64,000 nt of DNA, from contig NZ_JACHDO010000001.1 of assembly GCF_014201115.1 (NCBI RefSeq), forward strand, positions 5,766,001 to 5,830,000. The letters run 5' to 3'. Shown piece by piece: positions 33,900 to 40,619 of this stretch (its first letter is position 1; each line of letters opens with the position of its first letter). The notes under the pieces were generated by a model. The model worked only from the letters and a program-made list of their open reading frames with translations. It was not told the origin of the DNA and did no database searches. This stretch comes from Nocardiopsis metallicus. Its GTDB lineage: Bacteria > Actinomycetota > Actinomycetes > Streptosporangiales > Streptosporangiaceae. A program made the position numbers and the translations under genes.

Positions 33900-34757
33900 T
33901 CAGGTGGACGTGGCGAGATCGCGGATGTAGCTGCGCGAATCGTCCTCGGAGAGGGCGTGGTCAGTCAGGCGGGTGTGGATGTCGTGGTACTGGGCGACTT
34001 CCTGTGGGTCGGTGATGCGGAGTTCCCTGGTGAACGTCTCCACGATGACGGTGGGGTCGTCCTGGGTTTCGAACAGCAGGAAGCCGTTGCTTTGCAGGTG
34101 GCCGAAGGACGCCCCGAGGGGCAGGACGCGCAGGGAGACGTTGGTCAGGGTGGCGATCGAGAGCAGGCGGTCCAGCTGTGCGGGCAGGATGTCCCTGCCG
34201 TGCGGGTGCCAGCGCAGTGCGGCGTCGGTGAGCGTGAACTCGAATCGCCGATCGCTGTCGTAGAGCACGTCCTGACGGCTGATGCGTGCTGAGACGGCCT
34301 CGGGGATGTCGCTCTGGCCGGAGACGTTGACAGCGGTCAACACCTGGCGGGCGTACTCGGCCGTCTGGAGCAGCCCTGGAATCAGGGAGGGCTGGAAGGA
34401 GCGGACTGTGTCCGAGCGTCCTTCCAGGGCCTTCACCCCGCCTTGGCCGGAGCTCAACCCGTCAGCGTGAACCACTCTCCAGTGGCGCGATTCCACGAGA
34501 GCACCCTCAGCCAGCTCGGAGCCGTGGTGGAGCGCTTCGGTGGATGCCCGGCAGGCCTCGAGCCAAGTCTGGACGTCATCGCCGGAAGGGCGGGTGCGTC
34601 CGTTCTCGATCTTGGAGACCTTCGACTGCGACCAGCCCAGGGCGTTCGCCAGCTCTTGCCCTGACATCCCGCGATCGAGGCGAGCCGTTCGCAGCAGGGA
34701 GGCGAGCTCTTGTCTGGCGGTGTCGGATCTCTTGCCCTCCGGCACGACTTCTCCCAT
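33900..34757 (-). CDS. XRE family regulator with DUF5753 (Scr1-like)
   Basis: A 285-residue regulator. The HTH_3 domain is at about residues 18-75 (ARQELASLLRTARLDRGMSG, QELANALGWSQSKVSKIENG), and the DUF5753 domain occupies residues 100-280 (FQPSLIPGLLQTAEYARQVL, LRVLPLGASFGHLQSNGFLL). Such proteins pair with small DUF397 partners in Streptomyces developmental control. It is divergent from a DUF6879-DUF397 pair and lies just upstream of the zinc-knuckle/kinase/NTase operon on the same strand, so it may control both. Confidence 0.88.
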   Translation of the reverse strand: MGEVVPEGKRSDTARQELASLLRTARLDRGMSGQELANALGWSQSKVSKIENGRTRPSGDDVQTWLEACRASTEALHHGSELAEGALVESRHWRVVHADGLSSGQGGVKALEGRSDTVRSFQPSLIPGLLQTAEYARQVLTAVNVSGQSDIPEAVSARISRQDVLYDSDRRFEFTLTDAALRWHPHGRDILPAQLDRLLSIATLTNVSLRVLPLGASFGHLQSNGFLLFETQDDPTVIVETFTRELRITDPQEVAQYHDIHTRLTDHALSEDDSRSYIRDLATST

Positions 34758-34781
34758 ACTAGTCCTGATTGAGTCTTAAAA

Positions 34782-34808
34782 GTCTTCGGATGATTCGAAT
34801 CTGAAGAC
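34782..34808. promoter_or_regulatory. Operator between XRE and DUF6879 genes
   Basis: Arms GTCTTCGGAT and ATCTGAAGAC match at 9 of 10 positions with a 7-base spacer containing TTCGA. AGTC repeats with a 10-11 base period lie beside it (AGTCCTGATTGAGTCTTAAA). It is placed to block both divergent promoters and is the probable autoregulatory site of the XRE protein. Confidence 0.6.
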
Positions 34809-34857
34809 GCTGTTCAGACTAACGTGTCCACGACCACCCCCACATCGGAGCGTCGCA

Positions 34858-35427
34858 GTGACCGTGATGACGATGGCCGACTTCTTCCGTACCTTCGACG
34901 ACTTCCGACATCAGGTCTTCCGGCTGGAGACCCTGGACCTCTACGACTCCAAGAGCGAGCGCGTGCCCCTGGAGAGGTTCCGCGCCGGTCTGCCCCAGGA
35001 TCCGTCATGGCTGGGGCCCTGGGCGGACCGGGTGCGCGCCATCAACCGCAGGGGTGCCTCGATCGGACGCGTGCACGTGGTGAGCGAACCGCTCACCGAG
35101 TACGTCATTTTCGAGATGACCTGTGCCTACCCGTCAAACATCGACGCGGGTGAGGAGATCGCCATCCTGCCGCGACCCACAGCGGAGAAACTGGGAGTGC
35201 CCGATGGGGACTACTGGCTCTTCGACGATGAGCGCGTGGGGCGCATGGTCTACGACGACGATGGCGCTCTGACGCACGTGGACGTCACCAGCGACCCGGT
35301 GGTCGTTGATGAGTACGTGCACTGGCGCCAGGTGTGCCGGGCCAACGCTGTTCCACTACGCCGGTACCTGCCCCAGGCCGGATTACGCTCCCTGATCGGA
35401 TTCGAGCATCACTTCCAGGAAGGCTGA
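34858..35427 (+). CDS. DUF6879 family protein
   Basis: A 189-residue protein of the DUF6879 type, regularly encoded between an XRE/DUF5753 regulator and a DUF397 gene. It starts with MADFFRTFDDFRHQVFRLET and has the conserved DSWLG-like PSWLGPWADRVRAINRRG, RVHVVSEPLTEYVIFEM and YVHWRQVCRANAVPL segments. Biochemical function unknown. I took the GTG at 34858; an ATG 15 bases later (MADFFRTF) is equally possible. It is 3 bases from the following DUF397 gene. Confidence 0.85.
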   Translation: MTVMTMADFFRTFDDFRHQVFRLETLDLYDSKSERVPLERFRAGLPQDPSWLGPWADRVRAINRRGASIGRVHVVSEPLTEYVIFEMTCAYPSNIDAGEEIAILPRPTAEKLGVPDGDYWLFDDERVGRMVYDDDGALTHVDVTSDPVVVDEYVHWRQVCRANAVPLRRYLPQAGLRSLIGFEHHFQEG

Positions 35428-35430
35428 CAG

Positions 35431-35619
35431 ATGAACCCCCTGTTCAAGGACGCGGACTTCCGCAAAGCCAGCGGAAGCGGCACCGGCGACTGCGTCGAGG
35501 TCGCCATCACCGAACACACGACTGACGTGGTCGGCCTGCGTGACTCGAAGAACCCCCGCAGCACTGTTCTGGTCATCGCCCCTGGTGAGTGGCTCGCGCT
35601 CACCGGCGGCGCTCTCTAG
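35431..35619 (+). CDS. DUF397 protein
   Basis: A 62-residue DUF397 protein with the normal architecture: LFKDADFRKASGSGTGDCVE, VAITEHTTDVVGLRDSKNP, and the end FxPxEWxAF-like VIAPGEWLALTGG. DUF397 partners bind DUF5753 regulators and act as an antitoxin-like or anti-repressor subunit in known cases. It is the third gene of the XRE / DUF6879 / DUF397 set. Confidence 0.9.
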   Translation: MNPLFKDADFRKASGSGTGDCVEVAITEHTTDVVGLRDSKNPRSTVLVIAPGEWLALTGGAL

Positions 35620-35914
35620 GTATCAGGGGCGCTTCCGTCCCGGGTGCTGTCGCACGCGAACAGATTCGGGATTGGTCGCTCCACGAACTCCGATGCCCCA
35701 GCCAGTTTGGATGGTCGGGGCATCGTTGGTTCGGGTGGTTCAGGCCTGGTCGGTGCGGATGTACTGCCCTGAACTCTCCCCGGCCAATTACGGTCACAGG
35801 AGCCTGCTTCTCGCCTCCGCAGCACCGGGGTGCATTGTTCGCGGGATGAATACACGGAAGCCCTCACCCTCACAGGTGGGGGCTTCCGCGTTTTTGTCTA
35901 AGCCTCGTGCTGGG
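35620..35914. other. Intergenic DNA with DUF397-locus debris
   Basis: No intact gene is visible. The stretch 35785-35835 resembles 27683-27735, and 35837-35889 is copy B of the 53-bp dyad repeat. The last part (35898-35914, complement ends GAGGCTTAG) is the original 3' end of the DUF397 gene now separated from its body by the IS66 element. Confidence 0.6.
35837..35889. repeat. 53-bp dyad repeat, copy B
   Basis: It matches copy A at 22037-22089 in 49 of 53 positions. The hairpin is kept. If read from its ATG, three of the four differences fall on third codon positions (MNTRKPSPSQVGASA against MSTRKPSPSQVGASA). On the minus strand it follows the original DUF397 stop, where it could act as a terminator. 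Confidence 0.75.
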
Positions 35915-37457
35915 GTGACTGTTCAGGTCTCTCGGGCGGGTTGATCGGTTTGCCTGCGCGGCACGCGCCTAGCCTGTAACGATGAGCCCGTGACCTCCTC
36001 CGACCAGCCCGCGCCCTCCTACGAGGAGCTCGCCGCGCTGGTCGTTGAGCAGGCAGCCACGATCACCCAACTCCGCGCTGATCTGTCCCAAGCCAACGAG
36101 CGCATCGCCGAGCTTCAAGCCCGACTGGACAGCGACTCCACGAACTCCTCCAAGCCTTCCTCCACGGACCCCTTCGTCAAGCCGAAGCCGAAGTCCCAGC
36201 GCCGCCGCACCGGCCGCAAACCCGGCGGGCAACCCGGCCACCCAGGCCAAACGCGCGCCCAAACCCCGGACCCCGACCACGTGCTGGAACACCACCCCCA
36301 CACCTGCGGTGGGTGCGGAGGAGACCTGGCCGGATCCGAGCAGACCGGGCTGGTGCGCCGCCAGGTCGTGGACCTGCCCCCCATCAAACCCACGGTGACC
36401 GAGCACCAGATGATCGAGCACACCTGCGCCTGCGGGGAGCGCACCCGAGCCAGCGCCCCCGAGGGGATCAACGCTCCGGTCCAGTTCGGAGCGAACGTGC
36501 GCGCGATGATCTGCTACCTGTACCTGGGCCAGTTCCTGTCCGCCAAGCGCACCGCCCAAGCCCTGTCGGACCTGGTGGGATGCCCCGTGTCGGCGGGCAC
36601 AGTCGTGGACACCGCACGCCGGGCCGCCACCGCGTTGGAGGCCTTCACTCGCGCCGCCACCGAGGAGATCGCTTCCGCCCAGGTGGCGCACTTCGACGAG
36701 ACCTCGCTGCGGGTGGGCGGGGGCCTGGTGTGGGTGCATTCGGCCTCCACCGGCAAGTGGAGCCTGCTGAGCGCCCACCCCAAACGCGGCACCGTGGGGA
36801 TGGACGCCGCCGGGGTCCTGCCCGCCTTCGCTGGGTTGGCGGTCCATGACGCCTGGGCCCCCTATGACACCTATAAGGGTGTGGCCGCTCATGTGTTGTG
36901 CAACGCCCACCTGCTGCGCGAGTTGCAAGCGGTCCAGGACGCGGCTGGGGAGGGGGTGTGGTGCTGGGCCGGGCAGGCCGCTGACGCGCTGCGTCAGATG
37001 AAGCGCCTGGTCGATGCGCACCTGGCCACGGTCTCCTCGCTGGAGGGAATCGACACCGTGCGTTTGGACGGGCTGGGTCACCAGTGGCGCAGCGCGGTGG
37101 CCATCGGCCTGGCCCAGACTTCGGGCCGGGAGTCCAAGCTGGTGGCCAAGTTCCACGCGTTGGCCAGGCGGATGCGCGACCGGGAAGCGGATTACCTGCG
37201 GTTCACGGTCGATGAGCGGGCCCCGTTCGACAACAACGCGGCCGAGCGCGAGGTGCGGATGGTCAAGGTCCGCCAGAAGGTCTCGGGGTGCTTACGGTCC
37301 CTGGCCGGGGCCGAGTGGTTCTGCGCGGTGCGCTCCTATATCGCGACCGCCGCCAAGCACGGTATTGGCATGTTCGACGCCCTGGTCCACCTGGCCCAGG
37401 GCGAGTGCTGGATGCCCGAAACAGCTTGAGTCTTCTTCAGGACACCTGAACAGTCAC
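35915..37457 (+). mobile_element. IS66-family element
   Basis: A 1543-bp element with perfect 14-bp terminal repeats (GTGACTGTTCAGGT / ACCTGAACAGTCAC) and 8-bp target duplications GTGCTGGG at 35907-35914 and 37458-37465, the size typical of IS66. It carries a single transposase gene and no TnpA/TnpB helpers. It is inserted three codons before the original end of a minus-strand DUF397 gene. Confidence 0.94.
35990..37429 (+). CDS. IS66-family transposase (TnpC-type)
   Basis: A 479-residue protein. An N-terminal coiled coil (AATITQLRADLSQANERIAE) leads to a basic segment with a glycine hinge (RRRTGRKPGGQPGHPGQTRA), then a zinc-binding domain (HTCGGCGGDL, HTCACGER). The catalytic core includes VAHFDETSLRVGGGLVWVHS, VHDAWAPYDTYKGVAAHVLC, and a C-terminal Glu region FDNNAAEREVRMVKVRQKVS. 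Complete and uninterrupted. Confidence 0.94.
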   Translation: MTSSDQPAPSYEELAALVVEQAATITQLRADLSQANERIAELQARLDSDSTNSSKPSSTDPFVKPKPKSQRRRTGRKPGGQPGHPGQTRAQTPDPDHVLEHHPHTCGGCGGDLAGSEQTGLVRRQVVDLPPIKPTVTEHQMIEHTCACGERTRASAPEGINAPVQFGANVRAMICYLYLGQFLSAKRTAQALSDLVGCPVSAGTVVDTARRAATALEAFTRAATEEIASAQVAHFDETSLRVGGGLVWVHSASTGKWSLLSAHPKRGTVGMDAAGVLPAFAGLAVHDAWAPYDTYKGVAAHVLCNAHLLRELQAVQDAAGEGVWCWAGQAADALRQMKRLVDAHLATVSSLEGIDTVRLDGLGHQWRSAVAIGLAQTSGRESKLVAKFHALARRMRDREADYLRFTVDERAPFDNNAAEREVRMVKVRQKVSGCLRSLAGAEWFCAVRSYIATAAKHGIGMFDALVHLAQGECWMPETA

Positions 37458-37628
37458 GTGCTGGGCGGCATCGAGCAGCGCCCGCCACTCGGCGGACGGG
37501 AACACCAAGGTGCCTTTCTCGCGATTCTCGGTGTCGCGCATCGCAGTGGTTGCCCCCTCCGCAACCTCGACGCACGCGGACTCGTTCGGGCTGTAGCTGG
37601 ACTTGTGGAACTCGCGGGATGAATACAC
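37437..37628 (-). CDS. DUF397 protein with IS66-altered C-terminus
   Basis: A 63-residue DUF397 protein (YSSREFHKSSYSPNESACVE, TAMRDTENREKGTLVFPSAE, WRALLDAAQH). The IS66 element entered after the AQH codons; the original ending EA-stop is preserved on the far side of the element at 35898-35906, and the present protein ends VTVQVS instead. The core is intact, so it may still work. It follows the XRE gene at 37640 by 11 bases, as usual for such pairs. Confidence 0.85.
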   Translation of the reverse strand: MYSSREFHKSSYSPNESACVEVAEGATTAMRDTENREKGTLVFPSAEWRALLDAAQHVTVQVS

Positions 37629-37639
37629 GGGTGCCTCTT

Positions 37640-38542
37640 CTAGTCGGTGATCAGGTTCTTGAGCAAGTCGATACTGGCGCTCTTTGACAAGGCGTCTGCG
37701 GTCACGTCATCCAGAGCAAGGCGGTAGTCCGCCACCTGGGCTGGGCCGGTCACGTAGGTGCCCCGGCTCCGTGTTTCGAGGTACACGATCGGAGGGTCCC
37801 GCTCGTCGTCGTACTCAAGCAGCACTGTCGAGCCATGGAGACAGCCGTGCAGGCCAACGCTTATGGGCAGCACCAACAGACTTACGGTATTCACAGTGGT
37901 GGCTGTGTCCAGCAGGTGGCGAAGCTGTCCCTGGGCCAGTTCAGTTGGCAGCGCGGCCAAGCGCAGCAGGACGGCTTCGTCGAGAACGCATCGGAACTCG
38001 GGCGCATCCGAACGTCCGAGCACTTGTTCCTGCCGCTTCATGCGAGCGGCGACAATACGTCCGATCTCCTCCTCGGTGCGGGCCAGAGATGCTCGTGCGG
38101 ATGCGGCTGCGTACTCCGGTGTCTGTAGCAGGCCGGGAACCACGATCGGGTGGTAGGCGAAGATGCGTCGTGCGCGGGCTTCCCACCCGAGGAAGCCATC
38201 GGTGAGGACGTCCTCGTAGTCTCGCCACCACGGCCGGGCTTTGGCCTCCTTGCGGAGTGCTTCCAGCGCCTCTCTTCGGCTGGCATCGGTGACCTTGTAG
38301 AGGTCCAGTAGAGCGCGCAGTCCCGACGCGTCTGGAATGGAATGACGCCCGCCCTCCATGTGGTTGAGGCGTCCTGACGACCATCCGAGTGCAGTCCTGG
38401 CCTCCTCGGTGGTCATCCCTGTGCCCTCGCGCAGACTGCGCAGTTCGGCGGCCAAACGGCGGCGCTCGATGCTGGGCTGGTTCGGTGGTGCCACGGGGGC
38501 TTCTGCCTTCTCTGGTTCGGGGTGCTCCGCTTTCTGGATCAT
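37640..38542 (-). CDS. XRE family regulator with DUF5753 (second locus)
   Basis: A 300-residue regulator. The HTH domain is at about residues 28-85 (ERRRLAAELRSLREGTGMTT, ARTALGWSSGRLNHMEGGRH), and DUF5753 fills the rest (YHPIVVPGLLQTPEYAAASA, VSLLVLPISVGLHGCLHGST). It is divergent from a small gene at 38619, with two identical 11-bp palindromes between them, and is coupled to the downstream DUF397 gene. I infer autoregulation through those palindromes. Confidence 0.88.
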   Translation of the reverse strand: MIQKAEHPEPEKAEAPVAPPNQPSIERRRLAAELRSLREGTGMTTEEARTALGWSSGRLNHMEGGRHSIPDASGLRALLDLYKVTDASRREALEALRKEAKARPWWRDYEDVLTDGFLGWEARARRIFAYHPIVVPGLLQTPEYAAASARASLARTEEEIGRIVAARMKRQEQVLGRSDAPEFRCVLDEAVLLRLAALPTELAQGQLRHLLDTATTVNTVSLLVLPISVGLHGCLHGSTVLLEYDDERDPPIVYLETRSRGTYVTGPAQVADYRLALDDVTADALSKSASIDLLKNLITD

Positions 38543-38571
38543 AAAGCTCCTACTCAGAAGTGGGTATTTGG

Positions 38572-38609
38572 GTCAGTCTGACAGTGTCCTATTGACGTGT
38601 CAGTCTGAC
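38572..38609. promoter_or_regulatory. Twin operators of the second XRE locus
   Basis: GTCAGTCTGAC, a perfect palindrome around T, occurs at 38572-38582 and 38599-38609, a 27-base interval. A further half-site GAGTCAGT follows at 38611. They cover the divergent promoters of the XRE gene and the small gene at 38619. Confidence 0.75.
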
Positions 38610-38618
38610 GGAGTCAGT

Positions 38619-38939
38619 ATGGGGCATGTATTCGTTCCCGCTGGACTTACCACCCGGCATCCGAACACCAGGAGCCGCGCTATGCCGCGTTGCTTGAACC
38701 TGTCTGAGCTGACCTATGTGCGCTATCGCACGGCCGAGCTGATGTGTCGCCGTCGCCCCCGCAGGGCTGGGCGTGTGCGTGCTTTCGCCGCGAACCTGCC
38801 CTTCCACTCCGAAGCGCGGCCCGCTCGCTCGGCTCGGCCTCCGCTGATCCCGGCACCTCGGCGGCCATTGGACACCGCGCCCCTGGAGATCCTTCAGGTT
38901 GTCCTGTCCTGGCTACGTCGGCTGGGGGCGGCGCTCTGA
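38619..38939 (+). CDS. Hypothetical basic protein
   Basis: A 106-residue Arg-rich protein (CLNLSELTYVRYRTAELMCR, RPRRAGRVRAFAANLPFHS) with a short hydrophobic helix near its end (LEILQVVLSWLRRLG). I do not recognise it. It begins with an ATG 10 bases after the second XRE operator and its stop overlaps the next ATG (TGATG), so it is probably the first gene of an operon under the XRE regulator. The lack of a clear family keeps confidence moderate. Confidence 0.5.
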   Translation: MGHVFVPAGLTTRHPNTRSRAMPRCLNLSELTYVRYRTAELMCRRRPRRAGRVRAFAANLPFHSEARPARSARPPLIPAPRRPLDTAPLEILQVVLSWLRRLGAAL

Positions 38940-39454
38940 TGCACGACATCTACACCAGGGACCTGCTCACCGTCCTCGACGAAGCCCTGCATCCGCCCGC
39001 GCACCTGACCGCCTCACAGCTGGCGGAGTGGCATGCCCACACTCTGCGCAACCGGCTCCCCCTGATCCGGGAAGCACTGCGGATCGCCCGCGAGGAAGCC
39101 GACGCAGAGCTGGCCACCCTCATCGTTGACCAGGCCATCTCCGAGCACCCCGACCCGACTCACGCGCTCAGGCCGGTCGGGGGTGATGGGGCAAGCCTGC
39201 CGACATCCTCCGAGGCGAACCTGTCCTGTGAAGACGAGCTGCCCGTCCCCGAGCGCATCCTGTGTCCGTTGCTCTACAAGCAGTGGAACCTGACTATCGA
39301 GGGCGCCGCACCCCACGAGATCTACGTGGCCCGGCGCCCTTTCGACTGGACGGGCGAGGGCGACCGCTGGGAGCGCATCACCGCACCTACCCGCCGCGAA
39401 CTCCTCCGACTGCTCGGGCACCGCATCCAGGGGACGAACCCGACCGGTAACTAG
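38939..39454 (+). CDS. Hypothetical protein, paralogue of the fragment at 27811
   Basis: A 171-residue protein in two parts. Residues 1-75 are helical and acidic (DIYTRDLLTVLDEALHPPAH, REALRIAREEADAELATLIV). Residues 98-171 (VPERILCPLLYKQWNLTIEG, YVARRPFDWTGEGDRWERIT, APTRRELLRLLGHRIQG) are duplicated as a fragment at 27811. No known motif. It follows the 38619 gene by overlap and sits beside the XRE/DUF397 locus, so it may be the effector or target of that regulator. Confidence 0.65.
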   Translation: MHDIYTRDLLTVLDEALHPPAHLTASQLAEWHAHTLRNRLPLIREALRIAREEADAELATLIVDQAISEHPDPTHALRPVGGDGASLPTSSEANLSCEDELPVPERILCPLLYKQWNLTIEGAAPHEIYVARRPFDWTGEGDRWERITAPTRRELLRLLGHRIQGTNPTGN

Positions 39455-39620
39455 AGCCCGGACCACCCTCAAAGCCCCGCGTGCCCGCTGCGGCACCGGT
39501 TCCTCAAGTCCGGCGGGCGCGCGGACCATCAGCAGTACTCAAGACAAAGCTCTGGCGGGTGCGGCAAACACCCCCAGAGCAGGCCGACAAGCAGATCTGT
39601 AAAGAAAGCGAGTTGTCGAC

Positions 39621-40088
39621 ATGTCCATTGTGCCTCACCTGAGCCCTGCCCGCTGGCGGGCGCGGATTTACCCGGGACAGCTGCCCCGGATGAGCACGGT
39701 GCGCGCGGACCTGCGCGCCGACCTGGCCGGGTTCGGGGAAGACCTGGTCGAAACGCTCACGCTGTGCGCGAGCGAGCTCGTGGCCAACGCGATCGAGCAC
39801 ACGCTCTCGGGCGATTCCGGCGGCCGGGTCCTGCGTGCGCTGTTCGAGTCCGAGCCCGGTGTGCTGCGCCTGGTGGTCGTGGACGACGGAGCCCGGGAAT
39901 CCGCCCCGCAGATCCCGACCGACCGCACCGAACAGGAGTGGCTGAGCGCCGAGCGTGGCCGGGGTCTGTTGATGGTGGAGATGCTGGCGGTGAGGTGGGG
40001 CGCTTACCCGGTGGTGCCGTTCCCCTTCTGTGCCGACCTGGGTACGGCGGTGTGGGCCGAGTTCCTCCTGGGCGGTGGTGAGCGGTGA
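39621..40088 (+). CDS. ATP-binding protein, anti-sigma factor kinase (RsbW/HATPase_c) type
   Basis: A 155-residue stand-alone GHKL ATPase of the kind abundant in actinobacteria. The N box is LTLCASELVANAIEHTL, the G1 box LRLVVVDDGARESAP, and the G2 region GRGLLMVEMLAVRWGAY. There is no histidine phosphotransfer domain. Such proteins often bind sigma factors or STAS antagonists; none is adjacent, so the partner is unknown. Its stop overlaps the next GTG by 4 bases. Confidence 0.87.
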   Translation: MSIVPHLSPARWRARIYPGQLPRMSTVRADLRADLAGFGEDLVETLTLCASELVANAIEHTLSGDSGGRVLRALFESEPGVLRLVVVDDGARESAPQIPTDRTEQEWLSAERGRGLLMVEMLAVRWGAYPVVPFPFCADLGTAVWAEFLLGGGER

Positions 40089-40507
40089 CCAGCACCCAGA
40101 TGAGGGTTCGGTCGGTGTTGGAGGCGCCTCGAGGCCAGAGGTTCACCCGGACCCCCGCACCGTCACCCCGCCGGGTGACGATGGCCCCGGAGACCTTCGC
40201 CGAGCGCGAGCAGCGCCTGCTCCGGCAGATGGTGGGCAACCCCAAAGTCGCCCACCGGCTCAAGAACGGCGCCGTCCCCGAATGGATGGCCGTCGACAAG
40301 GACCGCCGCGAACACGCCGAACGCAAGGCCAGGCAGGCCAGGCGCTGGGAGACCGAACCCGACGACCCGTTCCCGCCCCGCAGGCCCCGCGGCCGCCACC
40401 GGGCCCCGCGCTGGTGGCGCAGTGACTGGGCGGCCTCGACCCTGACCTTCGGCATGGCCCTGGCCGCCGGAATGGTGGTCAGCCACGTCACCGCACTGCT
40501 CATGTAG
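40085..40507 (+). CDS. Hypothetical basic protein with one C-terminal membrane segment
   Basis: A 140-residue protein, rich in Arg and charged residues up to residue 112 (FAEREQRLLRQMVGNPKVAH), ending with a single hydrophobic helix (STLTFGMALAAGMVVSHVTA) at the very C-terminus. This is the layout of a tail-anchored membrane protein. It is translationally coupled to the HATPase gene, which suggests a membrane partner for it. A paired DnaA-box motif and a bidirectional terminator follow. Confidence 0.65.
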   Translation: MTSTQMRVRSVLEAPRGQRFTRTPAPSPRRVTMAPETFAEREQRLLRQMVGNPKVAHRLKNGAVPEWMAVDKDRREHAERKARQARRWETEPDDPFPPRRPRGRHRAPRWWRSDWAASTLTFGMALAAGMVVSHVTALLM

Positions 40508-40520
40508 GGATCGTGGAGAT

Positions 40521-40541
40521 TTGTCCACAGGGTGTGGATAA
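40521..40541. promoter_or_regulatory. Inverted DnaA-box pair, right copy
   Basis: TTGTCCACA, GGG, TGTGGATAA: the same paired arrangement as at 22209-22229. The following 50 bases also resemble the left copy (CGGAAAGNGCTTCCGG at matching distance), so the repeat is about 70 bp long with a variable middle. Confidence 0.6.
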
Positions 40542-40557
40542 CTTCTGGTAATGCAGA

Positions 40558-40592
40558 ACGCCCCGGCCGGAAAGTGCTTCCGGCCGGGGCGT
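40558..40592. terminator. Bidirectional terminator between island and pdh operon
   Basis: A 15-bp perfect stem ACGCCCCGGCCGGAA / TTCCGGCCGGGGCGT with loop AGTGC. It separates the plus-strand gene ending at 40507 from the minus-strand E2 gene ending at 40620. Confidence 0.8.
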
Positions 40593-40619
40593 CAGGCAAG
40601 GGGCGTCGTACAGCAGGTG

